From positions 1 through 64,000 of the forward strand of contig DASXEH010000081.1 in the NCBI GenBank assembly GCA_036490215.1: DNA of 64,000 bases. The letters run 5' to 3'. This DNA is from JASHSH01 sp036490215. GTDB lineage: Bacteria > Pseudomonadota > Alphaproteobacteria > Rhodospirillales > Magnetospirillaceae. How positions within the stretch are numbered: the first letter of the stretch is position 1; the number at the start of each line of letters is the position of its first letter. Below the pieces are notes generated by a model, which saw only the letters and a list, made by a program, of their open reading frames with translations, was not told the DNA's origin and did not search any database. Below, in pieces: positions 50,841 through 59,112 of the stretch. The translations under genes were made by a program, and so were the position numbers.

Positions 50841-50881
50841 GGACACCTCCTCGCCCGCACAGCCTCGGTAGAGCCGAAGCC

Positions 50882-51703
50882 TCAGTAGGGCTTCATGAAG
50901 AGCAATGTGAACACATCGCTCTCACCGATGGCGAGATATTTTTCCTTGTCCTTGTCGCCCAGCCGCAAAGTCGGCGGCAGAGTCCAGACACCCGCCGGAT
51001 AATCCTTGGTATCCCGCGGGTTGGCGTTCATCTCGGAACTGCCGACCCATTGGAATCCCGCCTTCTCGGCCAAGGCGATGGCGTAGTCCTGGCGAACATA
51101 ACCGTCCGCTGCAGTCGGGTCCTGATGCTTATCGGTGCGGCCGCGATGATCGTCGATCCCGAGCATTCCGCCCGGCTTCAGCGCCTTGTAAAATGTGTTG
51201 AGCGTTTCGTCCGCCGTGCCCTGCTCCATCCAATTGTGCAGGTTGCGGAAGGTGACGATCAGGTCGACGCTGTTGGCCGGCGCGATCGCGAATTTATCGC
51301 CCCAGAGCGTGGTGACATTGACCTTGCCATAAACGGCCGGATCGGCCTTCAGCTTGGCCGTGAAGGCGTCGTAGCCCTTGATGCCTCCGGCGCCGAGTTT
51401 GTTGCGATCGACCTGCGCTACATAGTAAGTGCCGTGGTCTTTCAGATACGGCGCCAGGATTTCGGTCCACCAGCCGCCGCCGGGCCAGATCTCGACTACG
51501 GTCATGTCGGGGCGCAGGCCGAAGAAGGTCAGCTCCTGTAGTGGATGACGCGCTGCATCGCGCGCCTTGTTGGCCGGGGTGCGCGCCGGTCCGTCGATCG
51601 CGGTCTTCAGCGCCGCTGTCGGGTCATCATCGGCCAAAGCGGGCGCAACCGCGCCGGCGAGAAAAAGCACACTCAGGATCGTGTTGCGCAGTGTCGCGAT
51701 CAT
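50882..51703 (-). CDS. Secreted class I methyltransferase-fold protein (COG4798-like)
   Basis: A 273-aa protein from the ATG at 51703. Its first 24 residues are a signal peptide (TILSVLFLAGAVAPALA), yet the mature part is a seven-strand SAM-methyltransferase fold. It has VVEIWPGGGWWTEILAPYL at about 69-87 (glycine-rich loop), VDLIVTFRNLHNWME and LKPGGMLGIDDHRG. Such proteins form COG4798, predicted methyltransferases with export signals. SAM is not known to be supplied to the periplasm, so its activity is uncertain. It follows the SDR gene by 14 bp on the same strand. Confidence 0.78.
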   Translation of the reverse strand: MIATLRNTILSVLFLAGAVAPALADDDPTAALKTAIDGPARTPANKARDAARHPLQELTFFGLRPDMTVVEIWPGGGWWTEILAPYLKDHGTYYVAQVDRNKLGAGGIKGYDAFTAKLKADPAVYGKVNVTTLWGDKFAIAPANSVDLIVTFRNLHNWMEQGTADETLNTFYKALKPGGMLGIDDHRGRTDKHQDPTAADGYVRQDYAIALAEKAGFQWVGSSEMNANPRDTKDYPAGVWTLPPTLRLGDKDKEKYLAIGESDVFTLLFMKPY

Positions 51704-51717
51704 CGTCGAGGTCCATC

Positions 51718-52458
51718 TCACAGAAGATGTTGGCCACCGGTCACGAACACTTCCGTCCCAGTGACATAAGCGAAATCGTCGGAGCACAGCCGGAACACGA
51801 CGCCGGCCACATCCTCGACCGTGCCCATGCGGCCGAGCGGAATGCGCGGGATCAGGGTCTCGTATTCAGCCGAGATCATCTCGGTCTTGATCTCGCCCGG
51901 CGCCACCGCGTTCACCCGCACGCCGAGCTCGCCGAATTCAGCCGCCATTTCGCGTGTCAGCGCCGACAGCGCCGCTTTGGATGTCGAATAGGCTGAACCC
52001 GCGAAAGGATGCACCGCATGGCCGGCGATCGAGGTGATATTGCAGATCGCGCCGCGGCCGCGATGCAGCGCCGCAGCGAACCCACGCGCGAGTTGCAGCG
52101 GCGCGAAAAGGTTGAGCGCGAAGACATCGCGCCATCCTTCGATCGGACCGTTGAGCACGCCCAGCCGCTCGTGATAGGGCGTCTTCGGGCTGACTCCGGC
52201 ATTGTTGACCAGCGCATGCAATGGCGCGTCGCCGATGATCGCGCTGGCCTGCTCGACGAAGCCTCGCAGGCTCTCGGGATCGGCCAGGTCCGCGGGAATA
52301 TGGTGCGACCACAAAGGATCGCGGCGACAATTGTCCGGCACGTCATGGCGGGCGCAACTGATGACACGCCAGCCTTCATGCATGAAACGCGCAACCACAG
52401 CATGGCCGATACCCTGGCTGGCGCCGGTGAGGATGACCGTCTTGAGGGCGTCCGTCAT
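51718..52458 (-). CDS. SDR-family oxidoreductase
   Basis: A 246-aa short-chain dehydrogenase with NAD(P)-binding TGASQGIG (11-18) and NNAGVS (85-90). Its catalytic S143, Y157 and K161 are in ITSIAG and SAYSTSK, followed by NAVAPGEIKTEM. I take the ATG at 52458; upstream in-frame starts would run into the permease gene. The substrate is unknown. It sits 16 bp downstream of the oppC-like stop, so it may be co-transcribed with the importer. Confidence 0.85.
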   Translation of the reverse strand: MTDALKTVILTGASQGIGHAVVARFMHEGWRVISCARHDVPDNCRRDPLWSHHIPADLADPESLRGFVEQASAIIGDAPLHALVNNAGVSPKTPYHERLGVLNGPIEGWRDVFALNLFAPLQLARGFAAALHRGRGAICNITSIAGHAVHPFAGSAYSTSKAALSALTREMAAEFGELGVRVNAVAPGEIKTEMISAEYETLIPRIPLGRMGTVEDVAGVVFRLCSDDFAYVTGTEVFVTGGQHLL

Positions 52459-52474
52459 AGCTTCAGTATACCGC

Positions 52475-53389
52475 TCAATTGCGCCGCGTGCCGCGTGGAT
52501 CGAGCGCATCCTGCAGCCCGTCGCCGACCAGATTGAACGCCAGCACGGTGACGAAGATCATCACACCCGGCCACATCGCCAATGACGGGTTCGACGACAT
52601 CTGCTCCAGGGCGGCGGTGAGCATATTGCCCCAGGACGGAATGGGCGGCTGCACGCCCAAACCCAGGAACGAGAGCGCGCTTTCAAGCAGGATGATGTTG
52701 CCCACCGACAATGTCGTCGCCACGATCAGCGGCGATACGACATTGGGCAGGATATGCCGCACCATGACCCGCAGCGGCGGCGCACCCATCGCCTCGGCCG
52801 ACCGGACATAGTCTTGCACACGGATGGTCAAAGTGGCGGCGCGCACCAGCCGTGCCACCGTCGTCCAGCCGACCAGCGCGATGATGATGACGATGCGCGC
52901 CAGTGCAGCGAAATTCGATTTGAAGATATCGGGGTTCAGGCCGAGCTTGGCCGGATCGAGCGCGCCCAGCACGATGAGGAGCGGCAGCAGCGGTAATGCG
53001 ATGATGCCATCGGTGAAGCGCATCAACACCGCGTCGAGCAGACCGCCGCGATACCCGGCGGCCACGCCGATCACTGTGCCGATCGCCGCGGCGACCAATG
53101 CCGTCAGCAGTCCGACCCCCAGCGAGACCTGACCGCCACGCAGCAAGCGCGACAGAAGATCGCGTCCGACTTCGTCGGTCCCCAGCGGATGCGCGGCCGA
53201 AGGGCCACTGAGCATCGCCAGCAGATCGATCGAGGTAGCATCGATGCCGAAAGCGTGTTCGATCAGCGGCGCGGAAGCGGCGGCGATCACCAGCAGTACC
53301 AGCAGCACCAACCCGATGAGCGCCGGACCATGGTTCGTCAGCCGCCCGAACGCCGATCGCGACAGCAGCAATGCCGGCGCGGCACTCAT
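52475..53389 (-). CDS. Peptide/nickel-type ABC transporter permease (OppC/DppC)
   Basis: Second inner-membrane permease (304 aa). It has the N-terminal helix of the family, HPLGTDEVGRDLLSRLLRGGQVSLGVG, six helices in all, and the ATPase-contact EAA loop ARSAEAMGAPPLRVMVRHILPN (here YVRSAEAMGAPPLRVM). Its ATG overlaps the upstream permease stop by 4 bp (ATGA). An ATPase gene is not in the window. Confidence 0.92.
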   Translation of the reverse strand: MSAAPALLLSRSAFGRLTNHGPALIGLVLLVLLVIAAASAPLIEHAFGIDATSIDLLAMLSGPSAAHPLGTDEVGRDLLSRLLRGGQVSLGVGLLTALVAAAIGTVIGVAAGYRGGLLDAVLMRFTDGIIALPLLPLLIVLGALDPAKLGLNPDIFKSNFAALARIVIIIALVGWTTVARLVRAATLTIRVQDYVRSAEAMGAPPLRVMVRHILPNVVSPLIVATTLSVGNIILLESALSFLGLGVQPPIPSWGNMLTAALEQMSSNPSLAMWPGVMIFVTVLAFNLVGDGLQDALDPRGTRRN

Positions 53390-54339
53390 CGGAACCCGAC
53401 CCGCGGATCGAGAAGCGAATAGGCGAGATCGGCCAGAATACTGCCGATCAGCGTGGTGGCGGTGGCGAGCATCAGCGCCGCCAGCGCCAAATTGTAGTCG
53501 TTGCCCATGATCGCATCGAAGATCAGCTTGCCCGTGCCGGGATAGCCGAACACCGCCTCGGTTACGACAACGCCGGAAAACAGCGAACCGAAATCGAGCG
53601 CCAGGATCGTCGTCACCGGCACCAGCGCATTGCGGAGCGCATGATGCGTGGCCACGCGCATCCATGATGCGCCCTTGGCCCGGGCGGTGCGGATCCAATC
53701 TTCGCGCAAGGTGGCGATCATCGCCGCGCGCATGTAGCGCAGATAGTGGCCGAAGCTGAGCAAGGCCAGTGCCGCGACGGGCAGAACCAGATGGCGCAGG
53801 CGATCGACGACTCCGCCGCCGCCGGGCGTCTCGACACCTGATGTCGGCAGCCAGGCCAGCGACACCGAGAAGATCATGATCAGGATCAACGCCACCCAGA
53901 AGGTCGGCAGCGAAATGGCAGCGAATGCGGCGAGGTTGAGCGTGTGGTCGGCGAGGCGGCGATGGCGCATGGCGGCCACCACCCCGAGCGGCAGCGCGAT
54001 CAGCATCGCGACGATGAGGCTCGAGAACATCAGCGCCATCGTATGGCCCAGCGGCGGCCCGAGCGTCTTGAGTACCGAAAGACCGGTGAGCCGCGAATAG
54101 CCGAGGTCGCCGCCGAGAGCACTGCCGAGCCAATGCAGATAGCGCGGGATCAAGGGTGTGCCGACGCCGTAGAGCGCCTTGAGTCGTGCCACATCCTCTG
54201 CCGTCATGTGCGGCGATCCTGCCGCCATCAACTCGATTGGATCGCCGGGCATCAAACCGATCAGCCCATAGATCACGAACGATAGAACGAGCAGGACGAC
54301 GAGCGCCTGAATCAGCCGATAGAGAAGGCGGCGCGACAT
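53386..54339 (-). CDS. Peptide/nickel-type ABC transporter permease (OppB/DppB)
   Basis: First inner-membrane permease (317 aa) of an Opp/Dpp-type importer. It has the typical N-terminus (RLIQALVVLLVLSFVIYGLIGLMPGDP), the periplasmic loop GDLGYS and the EAA loop WIRTARAKGASWMRVATHHALRN. The region before its start has no strong ribosome site (only GTAACC) and holds a REP-like element, suggesting lower expression than the binding protein upstream. Confidence 0.92.
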   Translation of the reverse strand: MSRRLLYRLIQALVVLLVLSFVIYGLIGLMPGDPIELMAAGSPHMTAEDVARLKALYGVGTPLIPRYLHWLGSALGGDLGYSRLTGLSVLKTLGPPLGHTMALMFSSLIVAMLIALPLGVVAAMRHRRLADHTLNLAAFAAISLPTFWVALILIMIFSVSLAWLPTSGVETPGGGGVVDRLRHLVLPVAALALLSFGHYLRYMRAAMIATLREDWIRTARAKGASWMRVATHHALRNALVPVTTILALDFGSLFSGVVVTEAVFGYPGTGKLIFDAIMGNDYNLALAALMLATATTLIGSILADLAYSLLDPRVGFR

Positions 54340-54352
54340 AGGTTACACGTCT

Positions 54353-54468
54353 GTCATTGCGAGGAGCGTCACGCGACGAAGCAATCCATATTTACCTCAA
54401 AGCCTGGATTGCTTCGCGGAGCCTGTCCTCGGGCCGCCCTTCGGGCGGACCCGGGGGCTCGCAATGAC
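54353..54468. repeat. REP-like palindromic element between binding-protein and permease genes
   Basis: An imperfect 116-bp palindrome with outer arms GTCATTGCGAG (from 54353) and CTCGCAATGAC (to 54468), inner arms GAAGCAATCCA (54378-54388) and TGGATTGCTTC (54405-54415), and a further small hairpin CCGCCC-TTC-GGGCGG. This arrangement is the common intergenic repeat of alphaproteobacteria (RPE/BIME-like). It ends 10 bp from the binding-protein stop and starts 13 bp from the permease start. Confidence 0.85.
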
Positions 54469-54478
54469 ATCGATGGGC

Positions 54479-56158
54479 TCACCCTTCATGCCAATTCTCG
54501 ATCCAGAGCGTGGTCGGCGCCTGGTGGCCGGTGGGCTCAACGCCTTTCAACCAAACCGGCAGCACATAGGGATCGGACCGATAGGTGATCGGCAACATCG
54601 GCAGATCGTCGGCGAACATTTGCTGGAACTGCTTCCACAACGCGGCGCGCTTGGTCTTGTCGAGTTCGACATCGATCGCGTCGAGCAGTTTGTCCATTTC
54701 CGGATTCTTGTAGCCGCCCGAGTTCTCGCCGCTGAAGCCGTTCGCCGCCGTGGGCACCTGATCCGAACGCAGCGTCTGGACCGGCACATTCTCGGGCGAG
54801 GAGAACCAGGCGAACAGCGCGAAGTCGGGATAGGCGTGTTTGAGAACCGCTTCGCCGAACAAGGTGCGCGCCGGCTGGTTGCGCAAGGTGACGGTGATGC
54901 CCAGGCGCTTCCATGCCTCTTGAATCACGATCTCGGTCACCTCGCGGTTGCGGTTGCCGGCGGTGGTCATGATCTCGAGATTGAGCGGCTTGCCGGCGGC
55001 ATTCACCAATTTGCCGTCCGGGCCCTTCTTCCATCCCGCCTCTGCCAGCAGAGCTTCGGCCTTGGCCGGATCGTAGGGGTATTTCTTCACGTTCGGGTCG
55101 TAGCACCAGTCGAGCGGATTGACGTCGGTATCGGCGACGATCTGCTTGCCTTGATAGACCTGCTGAATCAGCGCCTGACGATTGAGCCCATAGAGCAGCG
55201 CCTGGCGCACACGCTTGTCGGCCAGGATTGGGTTATCCATGTTGGGCGAAAGCTGCTCGAAGGCCAGCGCCGGCTTGTAGATCACCGTCCATTCGGGCCG
55301 CTTGCGCGTCTCGAAGGCCAGGGCCGCGTCGAGGGTGAAGCCGATCTCACCGGCGACCATGTCGATCTCGCCCGACAGGAGACTGGCTTCGAGCGCCGGC
55401 GTGGTCTCGACGGTCTTGACCACCACTTTCTTAAAGTAAGGCTTCTTGCCCCACCAGGTGGGATTCGGCTCGAGCACGATGAACTGGCCGCGCTGGACCT
55501 GGGTCACACGATAAGGCCCGTAATAGAGACCGGGATTGGTGGGATCGGTTTCGTAGATGCTGCGGTTCCTGTAGGAGGCGGGATCGGCGAAGGCGGCCTT
55601 TTCCAGATGCGCCGGCAGGACCTGAAAATCGTTGATCTCGTTGTAGTCGAAGTCAAGCTTGTTCTCGTGCAGGGTGAAGGTGTGATCATCCTTTACGTCG
55701 ACCGCGGTGATGCGCTTGAACAACTCAGCATCGGAAACGCCGCTTTGCGGGTTCTTGCCTACCTCCCAGGTAAAGGTGACATCGGCGGTGGTGACGGGCG
55801 TGCCATCGCCCCATTTGGCGTCGGGCCGGATCGTATAGGTCAGCGCCACACCCGGCTTGCCGTCGGCCGTCTTCTCGGGCACCGCCTTGCCATTCTCGAT
55901 CGTCGGCAGCTCGGTGCAGAGCATGCAGACAAGTTTCCAATCCTTGTCGAACTGGGTGAAGGGGCGCAGCACCATGCCATTGGTATAGGCCTGGGTGGCA
56001 GTGGCGTTGATGAGTGGATTGAAATTGGGTGGAAACTGCGAGACGCCGATGGTCAGCGTGTCATGGGCTGCCCAGGCTGGGCCACCGGCAGTCAGAACAG
56101 GAACGGCAAGACCGACCGCGCCCAAAATGCCGAGAATCGTCTTCCGCCACCGCACCAT
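54479..56158 (-). CDS. Peptide ABC transporter substrate-binding protein
   Basis: A 559-aa periplasmic binding protein (family 5, OppA/DppA-like) from the ATG at 56158, with GGAGGG upstream. A signal peptide ends in GPAWA at residue 30. Family features are TLTIGVSQFPPNFNPL, KWGDGTPVTTADVTFTWE, RQALLYGLNRQALIQQVYQG and GYKNPEMDKLLDAI near the end. The ligand is likely a peptide or a similar small molecule and cannot be named. The two permease genes follow, after the REP-like element. There is one candidate regulatory hairpin about 150 bp upstream. Confidence 0.93.
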   Translation of the reverse strand: MVRWRKTILGILGAVGLAVPVLTAGGPAWAAHDTLTIGVSQFPPNFNPLINATATQAYTNGMVLRPFTQFDKDWKLVCMLCTELPTIENGKAVPEKTADGKPGVALTYTIRPDAKWGDGTPVTTADVTFTWEVGKNPQSGVSDAELFKRITAVDVKDDHTFTLHENKLDFDYNEINDFQVLPAHLEKAAFADPASYRNRSIYETDPTNPGLYYGPYRVTQVQRGQFIVLEPNPTWWGKKPYFKKVVVKTVETTPALEASLLSGEIDMVAGEIGFTLDAALAFETRKRPEWTVIYKPALAFEQLSPNMDNPILADKRVRQALLYGLNRQALIQQVYQGKQIVADTDVNPLDWCYDPNVKKYPYDPAKAEALLAEAGWKKGPDGKLVNAAGKPLNLEIMTTAGNRNREVTEIVIQEAWKRLGITVTLRNQPARTLFGEAVLKHAYPDFALFAWFSSPENVPVQTLRSDQVPTAANGFSGENSGGYKNPEMDKLLDAIDVELDKTKRAALWKQFQQMFADDLPMLPITYRSDPYVLPVWLKGVEPTGHQAPTTLWIENWHEG

Positions 56159-56310
56159 GATGCCCTCCGCCTTGCGATCGGGCGATGTTAGCAAGGGCGG
56201 ATGGTGACAGACAGGGGTCAAAGAAAATCGGCGGATGAAGGGAGCATGCGCCGATGAGGTCTAGCAAGGGAGAAGCCTAAAACAACAACCCAGTACCTGA
56301 ACGTACAATC

Positions 56311-56375
56311 GGCGCTTCGGGAAAGCGCCCCTCTCTCCACTTGGGGGGTACGGGGGGATTGGGAGAGAGGGGCGC
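56311..56375. promoter_or_regulatory. Long hairpin with an alternative overlapping stem
   Basis: GCGCCCCTCTCTCC (56325-56338) pairs perfectly with GGAGAGAGGGGCGC (56362-56375), giving 14 bp around a 23-nt loop that is G-rich on the + strand (GGGGGG-TAC-GGGGGG). A competing stem, GGCGCTT (56311-56317) with AAGCGCC (56323-56329), shares part of the same bases. It lies 11 bp after the stop of the His-rich protein gene and upstream of the binding-protein gene, both read leftward. It could terminate the first or regulate the second; no T-run follows. Confidence 0.5.
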
Positions 56376-56386
56376 CCTTCCGACGC

Positions 56387-56785
56387 TCACCACGCGGGGC
56401 GGCGCTCGCCAGTCGTCTTATTCACCTCAAACTTGTGCATTTTGCCCTCGGGGTCGGTGATCTCGACGATCAGGACGTTGCCGTCCTTGTCCGTCACGCT
56501 GTCAACCTTGGGGCGGCGCGCGAACCAGTCGGTCAGCGCCTGCTTCACCGAGTCGGCCGTCAACGGCTTCTGCAGCTTGGCAAGGGGATCCATGTGGTGG
56601 TGATGCATCCACATATGATGGTGTGGATGCTGCCCATCGGGGCCGGCACCCGGAGCGCCGGACGCATCGGCAGCAGCGGCCGGCGGATTCGCAGCGGAGT
56701 CATCGGCCGAGGCGGCCGTCTGAACCAGGGCCACACCGCCCAACACAAGGCTAGCAACGACAGGAACGATCAAATAGCGCTTCAT
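56387..56785 (-). CDS. Small periplasmic His-rich protein, PepSY-like C-terminus
   Basis: A 132-aa protein with a signal peptide (IVPVVASLVLGGVALVQTAASA) and a His/Met cluster at residues 53-65 (HPHHHMWMHHHHM), suited to binding copper, nickel or zinc. The C-terminal 60 residues (VDSVTDKDGNVLIVEI, GKMHKFEVNKTTGERRPAW) look like a PepSY-type fold with an end strand typical of that family. It is divergent from an OmpR-type regulator across 170 bp, so it may be the target or the sensor partner of that two-component system. Confidence 0.68.
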   Translation of the reverse strand: MKRYLIVPVVASLVLGGVALVQTAASADDSAANPPAAAADASGAPGAGPDGQHPHHHMWMHHHHMDPLAKLQKPLTADSVKQALTDWFARRPKVDSVTDKDGNVLIVEITDPEGKMHKFEVNKTTGERRPAW

Positions 56786-56955
56786 TGGTTAACTCCAAAC
56801 CCTCCCAGGTGCGCAAATAGATGACCATGATCGGGTAACAGCTTCATGTCCGGCCTCCCTTGGAATGGTTACGCCCTGTTTCAGCCCCCTTTGACGCAAC
56901 GTTCAGATACCCTTATGCACTGCCCCATGAACGGTCACAGGCTATACTTCTGGCC

Positions 56956-57675
56956 ATGAGTGAACCCCCACAGCCCCATGTGTTGGTCGTCGATGACGAC
57001 CGCGAAATCCGCGATCTATTGAGTCGCTTCCTGGCCAAGCACGGCATGCGCGTCACCGCCGCCCGTGACGGCGTCGAAATGATGAAAGCTCTGGCCGAGC
57101 GCGGCATCGACATCGTCATTCTCGACCTGATGCTGCCGGGAGAGGACGGACTGGCCCTGTGTCGCCGCCTGCGTGGCCAGTCGGCTCTGCCGGTGATCAT
57201 GCTGACGGCGATGGGCGAAGACACCGACCGCATCATCGGCCTCGAGATGGGCGCCGACGACTACATTCCCAAACCCTTCAACCCGCGCGAGCTGCTGGCC
57301 CGGATCAAAGCCGTGTTGCGCCGCGCCCAGGCCCTGCCCTCCGCGCCGGTTCCCTCCGGCGAGGCGCTGCGCTTCGCCGGCTGGACCCTGGAACTGGCAA
57401 CCCGCCGCCTGCTCTCATCGGACGCGCGCGAGGTGCCGCTGTCGACCGGTGAGTACGATCTGCTCTATGCGTTTCTGACCCATCCGCGCCGGGTGCTGAG
57501 CCGCGATCAGCTGCTCGATCTGGCGCGCGGCCGCGCGGCTGTACCCTTCGATCGCAGCATTGACATCCAGGTCATGCGCCTACGGCGCAAGATCGAGGAC
57601 GATCCGAAAGAGCCGAACCTGATCAAGACCGTGCGCGGCGGCGGTTACATGTTCTCGGCCGAGGTCGCCACGTGA
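56956..57675 (+). CDS. OmpR/PhoB-family response regulator
   Basis: A 239-aa regulator from the ATG at 56956 (MSEPPQPHVLVVDDD); an upstream extension to 56860 has no supporting homology. The receiver has DDD at 13-15, phosphorylated D57 (VILDLMLPGEDG), and the switch Thr/Lys pair in LTAMGE and IPKPFNP. The winged-helix DNA-binding domain shows LSTGEYDLLYAFLTHPRRVLSRDQLLDLARG and the final wing TVRGGGYMF. The kinase gene overlaps by 4 bp. Confidence 0.95.
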   Translation: MSEPPQPHVLVVDDDREIRDLLSRFLAKHGMRVTAARDGVEMMKALAERGIDIVILDLMLPGEDGLALCRRLRGQSALPVIMLTAMGEDTDRIIGLEMGADDYIPKPFNPRELLARIKAVLRRAQALPSAPVPSGEALRFAGWTLELATRRLLSSDAREVPLSTGEYDLLYAFLTHPRRVLSRDQLLDLARGRAAVPFDRSIDIQVMRLRRKIEDDPKEPNLIKTVRGGGYMFSAEVAT

Positions 57676-59030
57676 CATCCAGGGGGTTGTGGCCCAGCAC
57701 CCTGGTGGGCCGAACCATTCTCGTGATGGTGGCCAGCGTCATCCTGTCGCAGGTGGCCAGCGTCGTCGTCTTCTCGCACAACCGTTTCGAGCTTGAGAGT
57801 CGCTTGTTCGGTTCGCGGGCTGCCGACCACATCGCGGCGGCGGTCAAGATCACCGAGTCGACGCCGCAATCCGAGCGCACCCAATTGTTGCGCGCCATCG
57901 AGGTTCCCGGCCTGCATGTCGGCTGGGGCGCGAAACCGCTGGCGCCGCAAAGCGACGCAATCGGCGAGGCGAGCGACGTGGTGACCGCGCTCAGCCGCCG
58001 GCTTGATGGCTACGAAGTTCACGCCACCGTCGGCGGACCGCCGGACGACCCCAACCAACAGCTCCCCCCGCCGGGATCGGGTGTCCTGCGCGCGTTGATC
58101 GCCCATGGACCGCATCCGCTGCTGCGCGTGGCCGTCAAACTGAACGATGGAACGTGGCTCAACTTCCTGTCGCCGACGCGGCCGCCCGAACCGCTATGGC
58201 GACCTGGGTTCTATGCCCCACTGTTCATGGGAATCGTGTTGGCGATCCTCCTGTCCGCTGCCGCGGTTGCTTATGCGGCACGGCCCTTGCGCACTTTGGC
58301 CGAGGCGGCCCAACGCCTGGGCCGCGACGTCGGCGCGCCGCCGGTTCCCGAGACCGGACCGCGTGAGGTGCGCGACGCTGCTGTGGCCTTCAACGAAATG
58401 CAGACCCGCCTGCGGCGCTTCATCGACGACCGCACCCAGATGACGGCGGCGATCAGCCACGATCTGCGCACGCCGATCACCCGTATGCGGCTGCGCGCCG
58501 AATTCGTCGAGGATGACGAACAGCGCGCCAAGATGCTGACCGATCTCGATGAGATGGAAGCGATGATCGCGTCGACCCTAGCTTTCGCCCGCGATGATGC
58601 TGCACGCGAGCTCCGCTCGTCGGTCGATGTCGCCGCGATGCTGGCGGGTCTAGCGGCGGATTTCGGTGCCGTTTATGCCGGACCCGACCGGCTGATGCTC
58701 GAAGCCGGCCCGATGGGTCTCAAACGCGCTTTCGCCAACCTGCTGGAGAATGCGCAAGCCTATGCCGGCGATGCCCATGTGACGCTTTCGGAGACATCGT
58801 CCGGCGCTCTGATCCTCGTCGAGGACAATGGCCCGGGCATTCCGCCATCCGAACTTGAGCGCGTCTTCGCGCCGTTCTACCGGCTGGAACGGTCCCGCAA
58901 TCGCGAAACCGGCGGTACGGGGCTCGGTCTTGCCGTTGCGCGCTCGGCGATCCGTTCCCATGGCGGCGATATCGTCCTATCTAATCGGCCCGATGGCGGA
59001 CTGCGCGCATCCGTCACGCTGCCGGTCTAG
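57672..59030 (+). CDS. Membrane sensor histidine kinase (OmpR partner)
   Basis: A 452-aa kinase with a GTG start overlapping the regulator stop. Membrane helices at about 12-33 and 181-203 flank a periplasmic sensor region of about 145 residues. A HAMP-like linker (ARPLRTLAEAAQRLGRD) leads to the H-box ISHDLRTPITRMRLR (H263), an N-box (NLLENAQAY), and G-boxes EDNGPGIPP and TGGTGLGLAVA. The periplasmic part has no clear metal cluster of its own; the His-rich protein across the divergent promoter may supply it. Confidence 0.95.
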   Translation: MTSRGLWPSTLVGRTILVMVASVILSQVASVVVFSHNRFELESRLFGSRAADHIAAAVKITESTPQSERTQLLRAIEVPGLHVGWGAKPLAPQSDAIGEASDVVTALSRRLDGYEVHATVGGPPDDPNQQLPPPGSGVLRALIAHGPHPLLRVAVKLNDGTWLNFLSPTRPPEPLWRPGFYAPLFMGIVLAILLSAAAVAYAARPLRTLAEAAQRLGRDVGAPPVPETGPREVRDAAVAFNEMQTRLRRFIDDRTQMTAAISHDLRTPITRMRLRAEFVEDDEQRAKMLTDLDEMEAMIASTLAFARDDAARELRSSVDVAAMLAGLAADFGAVYAGPDRLMLEAGPMGLKRAFANLLENAQAYAGDAHVTLSETSSGALILVEDNGPGIPPSELERVFAPFYRLERSRNRETGGTGLGLAVARSAIRSHGGDIVLSNRPDGGLRASVTLPV

Positions 59031-59112
59031 GCCCCTTCCGAAGCCTCCGTTCCGCCGTTAGACTCACCCAACCCGTCCGTTCAAGACCGCACGGCGGGGG
59101 TGGGGTAGGCGC

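Noticed and set aside
54464..56191. 575-codon plus-strand frame opposite the binding-protein gene
   Set aside because: Same reason: antisense of a clear family-5 binding protein.
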